Translations under genes and position numbers: made by a program
Source of the DNA: Plasmopara viticola
Taxonomy: Eukaryota > Oomycota > Peronosporomycetes > Peronosporales > Peronosporaceae
Assembly: GCA_001695595.3 (NCBI GenBank)
Contig: MBPM02000304.1
Coordinates: forward strand, 1 to 31,083
DNA: 31,083 bases
Reading direction: 5' to 3'
Notes under the pieces: generated by a model
Seen by the model: the letters and a program-made list of their open reading frames with translations, nothing else
Told to the model about the DNA's origin: nothing
The model's database searches: none
In this document: positions 1 to 6,712 of the stretch, piece by piece
Layout of the letters: each line of letters begins with the position of its first letter
Numbering within the stretch: the stretch's first letter is position 1

Positions 1-387
1 ACCCTAAAACCCTAAACCCTAAACCCTAAACCCTAAACCCTAAACCCTAAACCAAAACCCTAAACCCTAAAAACCCTAAACCCTAAACCCTAAACCCTAA
101 CCCTAAACCCTAAACCCTAAACCCTAAACCCTAAACCCTAAACCCTAAACCCTAAACCCTAAACCCTAAACCCTAAACCCTAAACCCTAAACCCTAAACC
201 CTAAACCCTAACTCTAAACCTAAACCCTAACCCTAAACCCTAAACCCTAAACCCTAAACCCTAAACCCTAAACCCTAAACCCTAAACCTAAACTAAACCC
301 TAAACCCTAAACCCTAAACCCTAAACCCTAAACCCTAAACCTAAACTAAACCTAAACCCTAAACCCTAAACCCTAAACCCTAAACCC
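1..387. repeat. Terminal telomere repeat tract (CCCTAAA)n
   Basis: About 55 copies of the heptamer CCCTAAA, reading inward from the left edge, so the window starts at a chromosome end whose G-rich strand (TTTAGGG) runs outward on the minus strand. The tract contains variant units: CCAAAACC near 50, five-A units near 68, CCCTAACCC units, and TAACTCTAAACC near 210, with TAAACCTAAACTAAACC forms near 288 and 340. The TTTAGGG type is used by oomycetes, plants and some algae. The variants may be real or reflect poor consensus quality at a contig end. Confidence 0.95.
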
Positions 388-443
388 ATTACCTCTAAAA
401 ATTATTCACTGTCACTCTTTCATAGTGTCACACCCTGGAATCT

Positions 444-450
444 TATATAA
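444..450 (+). promoter_or_regulatory. Candidate TATA element of the pLTR promoter
   Basis: TATATAA is conserved at the same place in all five pLTR copies (444, 4461, 5254, 9266 and 9932). It lies about 390 nt upstream of the hammerhead and 490 nt upstream of the ORF1 ATG, so a transcript starting just downstream would include the ribozyme. The assignment rests only on the motif and its conservation. Confidence 0.3.
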
Positions 451-829
451 TGACCATCATTCCGAGTGACCTTCACTCTCCTTTTTTGGTAACAAATAAA
501 GTCATTTGCAACCAAAATTGTGATTTGGTATCAAATTTGTTACTCATTTGGGACACATTAGTCCTGTCCAAATTTGGTTCTTTGAACCCATATTTGGTTA
601 ATTGTGACGAAATTGTGTCGATTTGGTCGATACAGAAGTTTGTTACTTTTGTACTTCTTATTGGTACTTAATGATTTTTATCTCAGAAATTTCGAGAAAA
701 ATATCATTCTGCGTCAAATTTTCCCAGGAATCTGATTTACGGTATGACGTTTAAATTGTATGTGATTTAAGCGTTTATTTCAAGCCCGCTTAAAAATGAG
801 TGGCTGATAATAATCGTAATTACACGTGG

Positions 830-897
830 GTATTTCTCACTGATGAAGGCCTCCCAGCCGAAAGGTTAAGTTCACATTTGAATTTCCTTTGAGATAC
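830..897 (+). ncRNA. Hammerhead ribozyme (type I topology), pLTR A
   Basis: The conserved core CTGATGA (840-846) and GAAA (860-863) are placed correctly around three stems. Stem I pairs TCTCA (835-839) with TGAGA (890-894), extended by GTA/TAC (830-832 with 895-897) past a two-base bulge. Stem II is GGC/GCC (848-850 with 857-859). Stem III pairs AGG (863-865) with CCT (886-888), then AAGTTCA (868-874) with TGAATTT (879-885), including one G-U pair, closed by a four-base loop. Predicted cleavage follows T889 (CUU triplet), leaving a 50-nt leader before the ORF1 ATG. Deviation: one unpaired A (847) sits between the core and stem II. Hammerheads in pLTRs are an established feature of PLEs. Activity is inferred. 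Confidence 0.8.
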
Positions 898-939
898 GTG
901 TTACTAAACATACATTGGTTTTCAAAGGGAAGGTGAACT

Positions 940-1933
940 ATGTCTGCCTCGGTAGACTCCACCCTAAACCCTAATCAACTTCCCGTTGATTCAAGCTGCG
1001 ATCCGGTGAGGCCTTGAACCCTCCGTTGATTGCGCTGCCAACCTTCCTGGATGAGCATATTACTGCCTCCTTTCGGAAGAAAGTCACTCTCAACGGACGT
1101 ATTAAGTCCAAGAGAAAGGCTATTGAGACATTAGTGGAACATGATACCAACGGTACTTGTCCCAAGTCTCTCCAAATCTCGCATGAAATGTCATTTTCTG
1201 ACAACTTGCGAGAAATGGACTCTGATTTGTAAAAATTCAGAGTGAGTATTTTGAGCAAATCAAAACGACGTACATGAAAAAGGCGACTCAAATCGCTTTA
1301 CATGTGCAACGTGAGGAACTCAAAACTCTCAATATTATGTTTGGGAATTTAGACACCGAAGTTTTAAACTCGATATGTCTTCTATTTGATGCACAACAAA
1401 ATGCGTCATACCCAACTTTCCCATTATCACGAGCAATCGTTCTTGGGAGGGAAACTAAGTTCTGCGGTCGGTATACCGGCGAGTTCCATTTTCCCTATCT
1501 GATAGAGTTGGCCTATCAGAAATATCACAATAAGTGGTCTGAATACCTTGACGGTCTAAATGATCGCATGGCACTCAAAACCATTAAAGCCCAAGCTTTA
1601 GCGGCTAAAAGGGCTGTGGCTGAAGACACCGAAATGGGTCTTCCTGATGAAACCAAAATCAAAAATTTGGTTCATCAAGTGGCTAATGACAAGTTCAAAA
1701 AACTTGAGACTATGATTCGAGGTCTTTCTAAAAGTCCCAATCAACCCAAGCGGAAAAATAGCAAACAGCCAAAAAACCGCCAGGCTGGGTCGAAAGTCCC
1801 AAAACCCAGCAAAAAACCCGCGTCCGGCGCCAGCGTCGTTCGCACTGGGCCAAACAAGCGCAAGCACGCCGCCGTTTCTTCCGGAAACAGAAACGCCAAG
1901 CTAAACAAGCACTCAAAGCGCGGACACAATTAG
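940..1933 (+). pseudogene. PLE ORF1, unit 1, frame-disrupted
   Basis: Homologous along its length to the intact ORF1 of unit 2 (5747-6712). The ATG at 940 lies inside the pLTR. Relative to unit 2, one T is missing at about 1013 (CCTTTG to CCTTG, giving TGA at 1014) and one T at about 1228 (ATTTTG to ATTTG, giving TAA). From 1274 the frame is open for 219 codons to TAG at 1931. The C-terminal tail is rich in Lys, Arg, Ser and Pro, as expected for an RNA-binding tail, and differs from the unit 2 tail because of an extra C at about 1780. Both losses are in T-runs, so sequencing error is a real alternative to decay. Function: probably the RNP/Gag-like protein of the element, inferred from position and charge. 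Confidence 0.7.
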
Positions 1934-3846
1934 TAGATAAAAATCAACTAATAAAGCTTAAGTCTTCCACTAAATCGAACGTATTACGTCTTTTTGGTGA
2001 TCGTCCAATTTTCACATTTAATGTTCGTACGACAAATTTAGCATTTCATGACCTTACTTCTAGTATGAGCCTACCAAACGGCCTTACTCAACTTTTAGGT
2101 TTAAATCTAAAATTCTGTCCTACACCTTCACTGGCTAAACGCCCCTATTGTGAATATCAGACATCTATTGACCAGCTTATCCGCAGTATTAAAATCAATA
2201 CTTTGTTTAAAAGCAGCGGTACATATAATAAACAAATTTATGTACCCAATCCATCCTGGCAACCACCAGAACTCTCGGATAAATTATTTTCACAGTTTTT
2301 ACTTAATACAAAAGAAAAATTGGTAGAAAGCATTAAGATCTTTAAGTTTCGTAAACGTAAAAATCTTAATTATCAACAACGTAAGCTTATTTCGGACCTT
2401 CGGAATAATAAATCGTTTAAATTTATGGCGACAGATAAAAACCTCGGTCCTGCTGTCATGAACACTGAACAATATATAAGATGGTGTCTTCTCCATCTTA
2501 AATCAAATGATGTGTATTCTTACGCCACATCATTACCTATCCGCGGTCTTCGTAGAATGATTACTAATTGGCATTCTCGAGCAGTTAAACGCTTTCCAGA
2601 ATTAATACGCGATCTTAAGATCGTCACTTATAATTTGGATACAACTGTACCCGCTAGATTTTATGGCATGCCAAAAATCCATAAATCTCCAATGGGTCTC
2701 CGCCCCATTGTTTCCTCTGTTAACTCGCCGTTTCACGGACTTTCCAAATGGTTAGACTTTATGTTACAACCTTATATTAAACGGTGTAGCCATATATTAA
2801 CCAGCTCTAAAGAGTTACTCAGTCAATTAAAATCTTTAACGTTGCCTACTGGCTGTTTTCTTGTGTCTTGGGATGCCCAAACACTTTATACTTCCATACC
2901 AAACGATAAAGGTTTATTAGCCATCTCTTGGTGGCTCCGCGACGATAAATACCGCGATATCATTCTTGAAGGGTTAAAACTCCTCATGACTCATAATTGG
3001 TTTGAATTTGGTGATACTTTTTGGCGCCAAACTCATGGTGCAGCTATGGGTACACCCGTCGCACCCAGTTATGCGAACCTTTACCTGGGATATTATGAAC
3101 TTAACGTAATATTCCCAATGTTTAAATCCGAATTAGTGTTTTATACTCGCTATATAGACGATGTTTTCCACATTTTTCGATTTAATCCAGATCAACCGTG
3201 GTATTTTAACCGCTTTATTGCAATGATGTACCGTACCTTTCCCGGTGTCTCTTGGTCACCGACTAGTCGTATCACTGATATTGATATGACTACATTACCA
3301 CTTACGGTAGATTTCTTAGATCTCACCCTTACGATCTCTGATAACATCATACACACCAGAACATTTCAAAAAGCGTTAAATCTATATTTATATCCTACCC
3401 CATCCAGCGCCCACCCGCCTGGTACATTTTCGGGGCTTATAACCGGTTTAATCCGCACTTATTTTAGTCAAAATTCACGACGCCATGACTTTTTAACGAT
3501 CATTCGGCTTTTGTATGCTAGATTGCGTACTCGTGGATTCCCTGCTAAATTTCTCAAACTTCAGTTTGAGAAAGCTTATAATAAATGTAAATGTTCACAT
3601 AGTGTTTCTAATGACAACAACAGAATTTTACCTTTTAAGATTACTTATAATCCTAATGGTCCCTGTCGTGCATCTTTAAAACACTTCTTAAATTTTCGTC
3701 AATTACGTCTTTTAACTATAAAGAAAAAATTAGGTCGGTTACTTATTTGTTATAAGCGACCACCAAATCTTGGCAATATTTTGGTACGAGCTAAAATACC
3801 AAGTACTTTTAAGCCTAATGCTAAAGAACTTTACCATAAAATATAA
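1762..3846 (+). CDS. PLE reverse transcriptase (ORF2), unit 1
   Basis: Open from just after a TAG at 1759 to TAA at 3844; the first ATG is 2065, already past the basic N-terminal region. Compared with the unit 2 protein, the ATG used there is ATA here, so residues 1762-2064 could be made only by frameshifting from ORF1, which is in the +1 frame relative to it; a slippery heptamer lies at 1771. Reverse-transcriptase motifs are the DKNLGPAV block, the KIHKSPMGLRPIVSS block, motif A SWDAQTLYTSIP, the AAMGTPVAPSYANLYLGYYE block, and the catalytic YIDD (3151-3162). The C terminus ends shortly after the RPPNLGNILVRAKIP thumb motif, with no GIY-YIG domain. About ten base differences from unit 2 are visible in the 2065-3846 part, and most are synonymous. 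Confidence 0.88.
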   Translation, partial: QTAKKPPGWVESPKTQQKTRVRRQRRSHWAKQAQARRRFFRKQKRQAKQALKARTQLVDKNQLIKLKSSTKSNVLRLFGDRPIFTFNVRTTNLAFHDLTSSMSLPNGLTQLLGLNLKFCPTPSLAKRPYCEYQTSIDQLIRSIKINTLFKSSGTYNKQIYVPNPSWQPPELSDKLFSQFLLNTKEKLVESIKIFKFRKRKNLNYQQRKLISDLRNNKSFKFMATDKNLGPAVMNTEQYIRWCLLHLKSNDVYSYATSLPIRGLRRMITNWHSRAVKRFPELIRDLKIVTYNLDTTVPARFYGMPKIHKSPMGLRPIVSSVNSPFHGLSKWLDFMLQPYIKRCSHILTSSKELLSQLKSLTLPTGCFLVSWDAQTLYTSIPNDKGLLAISWWLRDDKYRDIILEGLKLLMTHNWFEFGDTFWRQTHGAAMGTPVAPSYANLYLGYYELNVIFPMFKSELVFYTRYIDDVFHIFRFNPDQPWYFNRFIAMMYRTFPGVSWSPTSRITDIDMTTLPLTVDFLDLTLTISDNIIHTRTFQKALNLYLYPTPSSAHPPGTFSGLITGLIRTYFSQNSRRHDFLTIIRLLYARLRTRGFPAKFLKLQFEKAYNKCKCSHSVSNDNNRILPFKITYNPNGPCRASLKHFLNFRQLRLLTIKKKLGRLLICYKRPPNLGNILVRAKIPSTFKPNAKELYHKI
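1771..1810 (+). promoter_or_regulatory. Putative -1 programmed ribosomal frameshift signal
   Basis: A canonical slippery heptamer A-AAA-AAC (1771-1777) is in phase with the ORF1 codons (CCA AAA AAC). After a 6-nt spacer comes a perfect 7-bp stem, GCTGGGT (1784-1790) with ACCCAGC (1804-1810), enclosing a 13-nt loop. A -1 slip enters the ORF2 frame, which is open from here to 3846, inside the ORF1/ORF2 overlap (1762-1933). Spacing and heptamer match the textbook -1 signal. K/N-rich coding sequence can produce AAAAAAC by chance, and unit 2 has a one-base change that breaks the frame relation. Confidence 0.55.
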
Positions 3847-4390
3847 ACTAGTTAAAAGAATGAATCGGTGATATCACTCTGTGCAGCTAGGTCGCAAGTG
3901 GTCGATAAAATTGGGTTTTACCCCATATTATCGACCAATGTACGACCCGTATCGTAAAGATAGCGTACCACACTGGCGTAATATCTACCGATTCCCAATC
4001 CCGGACCGCGCTGGACCTCACTAAAATATTGATCCCGGGCAGGAAAGACCAATACTTTAGATCATAGGTTCGGTAGCACTTTTTAGGAGCCCATCGAATA
4101 ATTACCTTGGTTTTACTTACCCGTAGTGGGAAGTTACCGTCAGTGTATATTTAAATACAGTGATATCGTCTTGTACCTATACCTGCCCGTGGACCCTCAC
4201 GTACAATTCGTAATTTCTGGACTTCAAAAATATTATTAAAAATATTATTAATAAAAAAAGTTATTAATACAAAATATTATTAATACAAAATTTTATCAAT
4301 AGACGATATTATTAATATTATTGACGATTACTTAACTATGACACTATTTTGAGACAGTGACTTCGGGCCCGGGTATTTTATATCCGGGCC
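3847..4390 (+). other. 3' UTR of PLE unit 1
   Basis: Non-coding between the ORF2 stop and the telomere-like junction, and highly conserved in unit 2 (8655-9195). It holds a strong hairpin (3899-3937), a small stem TGTAT/ATACA (4144-4159), an AT-rich tract with repeated ATTATTAAT words (4225-4325), and the structured 3' end described separately. No ORF of note. Confidence 0.7.
3899..3937 (+). other. 3' UTR hairpin, unit 1
   Basis: Perfect 10-bp inverted repeat TGGTCGATAA / TTATCGACCA, with an inner TGGG/CCCA stem around a short T-rich loop. It is preserved base for base in unit 2 (8707-8745). Conserved strong 3' structures in retroelement RNAs commonly serve as reverse-transcriptase recognition sites; that role here is inferred. 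Confidence 0.6.
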
Positions 4391-4447
4391 TAAACCCTAA
4401 ACCCATTACCTCTAAAAATTATTCACTGTCACTCTTTCATAGTGTCA
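4339..4447 (+). other. Structured junction presenting two telomere repeats (unit 1)
   Basis: TGACACTAT (4339-4347) pairs with ATAGTGTCA (4439-4447), and GACAGTGA (4353-4360) pairs with TCACTGTC (4423-4430). This gives a 9+8 bp long-range stem across the 3' UTR/pLTR border. Enclosed are a GC-rich hairpin GGCCCGG/CCGGGCC (4366-4390) and the 14-nt telomere sequence TAAACCCTAAACCC (4391-4404), unpaired in this model. The same arrangement is present in unit 2 (9146-9252). It could position the telomere-complementary bases for annealing to a chromosome end. The function is inferred. Confidence 0.6.
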
Positions 4448-4990
4448 CACCCTGGAATCTTATATAATGACCATCATTCCGAGTGACCTTCACTCTCCTT
4501 TTTTGGTAACAAATAAAGTCATTTGCAACCAAAATTGTGATTTGGTATCAAATTTGTTACTCATTTGGACACATTAGTCCTGTCCAAATTTGGTTCTTTG
4601 AACCCATATTTGGTTAATTGTGACGAAATTGTGTCGATTTGGTCGATACAGAAGTTTGTTACTTTTGTACTTCTTATTGGTACTTAATGATTTTTATCTC
4701 AGAAATTTCGAGAAAAATATCATTCTGCGTCAAATTTTCCCAGGAATCTGATTTACGGTATGACGTTTAAATTGTATGTGATTTAAGCGTTTATTTCAAG
4801 CCCGCTTAAAAATGAGTGGCTGATAATAATCGTAATTACACGTGGGTATTTCTCACTGATGAAGGCCTCCCAGCCGAAAGGTTAAGTTCACATTTGAATT
4901 TCCTTTGAGATACGTGTTACTAAACATACATTGGTTTTCAAAGGGAAGGTGAACTATGTCTGCCTCGGTAGACTCCACCCTAAACCCTAA
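4405..4990 (+). repeat. 3' pseudo-LTR of unit 1 (pLTR B), ends at telomere motif
   Basis: Copy of the 5' pLTR that runs from ATTACCTC to CCCTAAACCCTAA (4978-4990) and then passes directly into pure telomere repeats instead of ORF1. It shares all unit 1 diagnostic bases (AAATAAAG, TATCAAAT, five-A CTTAAAAATGAG, GTTACTAAAC). It contains the hammerhead (4846-4913) and an ORF1 ATG that would stop within a few codons in the repeats. Confidence 0.88.
4846..4913 (+). ncRNA. Hammerhead ribozyme, pLTR B
   Basis: Identical to the fold at 830-897: core CTGATGA from 4856, GAAA at 4876-4879, all three stems preserved. Predicted cleavage after T4905, about 73 nt before the telomere-like motif. Cleavage here and at 889 would release a unit-length RNA of about 4.0 kb with compatible ends. 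Confidence 0.78.
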
Positions 4991-5197
4991 ACCCTAAACC
5001 CTAAACCCTAAACCCTAAACCCTAAACCCTAAACCCTAAACCCTAAACCCTAAACCCTAAACCCTAAACCCTAAACCCTAAACCCTAAACCCTAAACCCT
5101 AAACCCTAAACCCTAAACCCTAAACCCTAAACCCTAAACCCTAAACCCTAAACCCTAAACCCTAAACCCTAAACCCTAAACCCTAAACCCTAAACCC
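4978..5197. repeat. Interstitial telomere tract between units 1 and 2
   Basis: About 31 perfect CCCTAAA repeats with no variants, in the same orientation as the terminal tract. It begins inside the ORF1-derived motif of pLTR B and ends at the ATTACCTC start of unit 2. Such a tract is expected if a former chromosome end was capped by a new element. Confidence 0.92.
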
Positions 5198-5781
5198 ATT
5201 ACCTCTAAAAATTATTCACTGTCACTCTTTCATAGTGTCACACCCTGGAATCTTATATAATGACCATCATTCCGAGTGACCTTCACTCTCCTTTTTTGGT
5301 AACAAATATAGTCATTTGCAACCAAAATTGTGATTTGGTATTAAATTTGTTACTCATTTGTGACACATTAGTCCTGTCCAAATTTGGTTCTTTGACCCAT
5401 ATTTGGTTAATTGTGACGAAATTGTGTCGATTTGGTCGATACAGAAGTTTGTTACTTTTGTACTTTTATTGGTACTTAATGATTTTTATCTCAGAAATTT
5501 CGAGAAAAATATCATTCTGCGTCAAATTTTCCCAGGAATCTGATTTACGGTATGACGTTTAAATTGTATGTGATTTAAGCGTTTATTTCAAGCCCGCTTA
5601 AAAAATGAGTGGCTGATAATAATCGTAATTACACGTGGGTATTTCTCACTGATGAAGGCCTCCCAGCCGAAAGGTTAAGTTCACATTTGAATTTCCTTTG
5701 AGATACGTGTGTAAACATACATTGGTTTTCAAAGGGAAGGTGAACTATGTCTGCCTCGGTAGACTCCACCCTAAACCCTAA
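5198..5781 (+). repeat. 5' pseudo-LTR of unit 2 (pLTR C)
   Basis: Starts right after telomere repeats and continues into intact ORF1. It differs from its partner pLTR D only by two single-base indels that I can see (GACCC/GACCCC near 5396 and CTTTT/CTTCTT near 5464), but from pLTR A by about seven changes. Confidence 0.88.
5639..5706 (+). ncRNA. Hammerhead ribozyme, pLTR C
   Basis: Core CTGATGA from 5649 and GAAA at 5669-5672; stems I, II and III as in pLTR A. Cleavage is predicted after T5698, about 48 nt upstream of the ORF1 ATG at 5747. Confidence 0.78.
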
Positions 5782-6712
5782 TCAACTTCCCGTTGATTCA
5801 AGCTGCGATCCGGTGAGGCCTTTGAACCCTCCGTTGATTGCGCTGCCAACCTTCCTGGATGAGCACATCAATGCCTCCTTTCGGAAGAAAGTCACTCTCA
5901 ACGGACGTATTAAGTCCAAGAGAAAGGCTATTGAGACATTAGTGGAACATGATACCAACGGTACTTGTCCCAAGTCTCTCCAAATCTCGCATGAAATGTC
6001 ATTTTCTGACAACTTGCGAGAAATGGACTCTGATTTTGTAAAAATTCAGAGTGAGTATTTTGAGCAAATCAAAACGACGTACATGAAAAAGGCGACTCAA
6101 ATCGCTTTACATGTGCAACGTGAGGAACTCAAAACTCTCAATATTATGTTTGGGAATTTAGACACCGAAGTTTTAAACTCGATATGTCTTCTATTTGATG
6201 CACAACAAAATGCGTCATACCCAACTTTCCCATTATCACGAGCAATCGTTCTTGGGAGGGAAACTAAGTTCTGCGGTCGGTATACCGGCGAGTTCCATTT
6301 TCCCTATCTGATAGAGTTGGCCTATCAGAAATATCACGATAAGTGGTCTGAATACCTTGACGGTCTAAATGATCGCATGGCACTCAAAACCATTAAAGCC
6401 CAAGCCTTAGCGGCTAAAAGGGCTGTGGCTGAAGACACCGAAATGGGTCTTCCTGATGAAACCAAAATCAAAAATTTGGTTCATCAAGTGGCTAATGACA
6501 AGTTCAAAAAACTTGAGACTATGATTCGAGGTCTTTCTAAAAGTCCCAATCAACCCAAGCGGAACAATGGCAAACAGCCAAAAAACCGCAGGCTGGGTCG
6601 AAAGTCCCAAAACCCAGCAAAAAACCCGCGTCCGGCGCCAGCGTCGTTCGCACTGGGCCAAACAAGCGCAAGCACGGCGCCGTTTCTTTCGGAAACAGAA
6701 ACGCCAAGCTAA
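5747..6712 (+). CDS. PLE ORF1 protein, unit 2
   Basis: 321 residues, no domain I can name. The first residues are encoded inside the pLTR; the stretch TLNPN is written by the telomere-like bases CCCTAAACCCTAA, so this DNA motif is both coding and telomere-homologous. The middle is helical and charged (RIKSKRKAIETLVEH..., REELKTLNIM...), suggesting coiled-coil multimerisation. The C-terminal ~60 residues are basic and proline-rich. Position upstream of the reverse transcriptase suggests an RNP/Gag-like role. The last 42 residues differ from the copy 1 frame because of a missing C after the slippery AAAAAAC (6580-6586). The ATG at 6567 for ORF2 lies inside this gene, giving a 146-nt overlap. 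Confidence 0.8.
   Translation: MSASVDSTLNPNQLPVDSSCDPVRPLNPPLIALPTFLDEHINASFRKKVTLNGRIKSKRKAIETLVEHDTNGTCPKSLQISHEMSFSDNLREMDSDFVKIQSEYFEQIKTTYMKKATQIALHVQREELKTLNIMFGNLDTEVLNSICLLFDAQQNASYPTFPLSRAIVLGRETKFCGRYTGEFHFPYLIELAYQKYHDKWSEYLDGLNDRMALKTIKAQALAAKRAVAEDTEMGLPDETKIKNLVHQVANDKFKKLETMIRGLSKSPNQPKRNNGKQPKNRRLGRKSQNPAKNPRPAPASFALGQTSASTAPFLSETETPS

Larger units (their letters stand above)
388..974 (+). repeat. 5' pseudo-LTR of unit 1 (pLTR A)
   Basis: A 587-nt direct repeat starting with ATTACCTC immediately after telomere repeats and ending at the internal motif CCCTAAACCCTAA (962-974). It contains a conserved TATATAA (444-450), the hammerhead fold (830-897) and the ORF1 start codon (940). 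Its closest match is the downstream pLTR of the same unit (4405-4990). I see one difference between the two, a G-run length at about 550 (TTTGGGAC versus TTTGGAC). Confidence 0.9.
388..4990 (+). mobile_element. Telomeric Penelope-like element, unit 1 (endonuclease-less)
   Basis: A complete unit: 5' pLTR (388-974), rest of ORF1, ORF2 reverse transcriptase, a ~540-nt 3' UTR (3847-4390), two telomere repeats (4391-4404), then a second pLTR (4405-4990). Both ends run into CCCTAAA repeats. The 5' end points to the chromosome terminus, the orientation produced when a chromosome 3' end primes reverse transcription. ORF2 has the PLE reverse-transcriptase signature but stops before any GIY-YIG nuclease. 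Endonuclease-deficient PLEs (Athena, Coprina) are known to sit at telomeres in this orientation. ORF1 is frame-disrupted here. Unit 2 is the near-identical sister copy. Confidence 0.88.

Noticed and set aside
1..387. CRISPR array or generic satellite DNA
   Set aside because: Uniform heptamer telomere repeats without spacers in a eukaryotic gene context.
450..671. 73-codon ORF in the pLTR, also at 9272 and 9938 and extended to 100 codons at 5260
   Set aside because: Its frame is not conserved: single-base indels truncate or extend it in other copies, it has no family features, and it lies in the 5' leader upstream of the ribozyme.
971..1291. Antisense ORFs opposite ORF1 and ORF2 (971-1291, 1598-1929, 6407-6737, 2299-2496, 7107-7304)
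   Set aside because: They mirror the coding strand, have low-complexity Phe/Arg composition, and change with ORF indels; no independent support.
6618..6624. Second AAAAAAC in ORF1 phase in unit 2 as another frameshift site
   Set aside because: It falls after the frame change, no stem follows at the right distance, and the heptamer is common in Lys/Asn-rich coding sequence.
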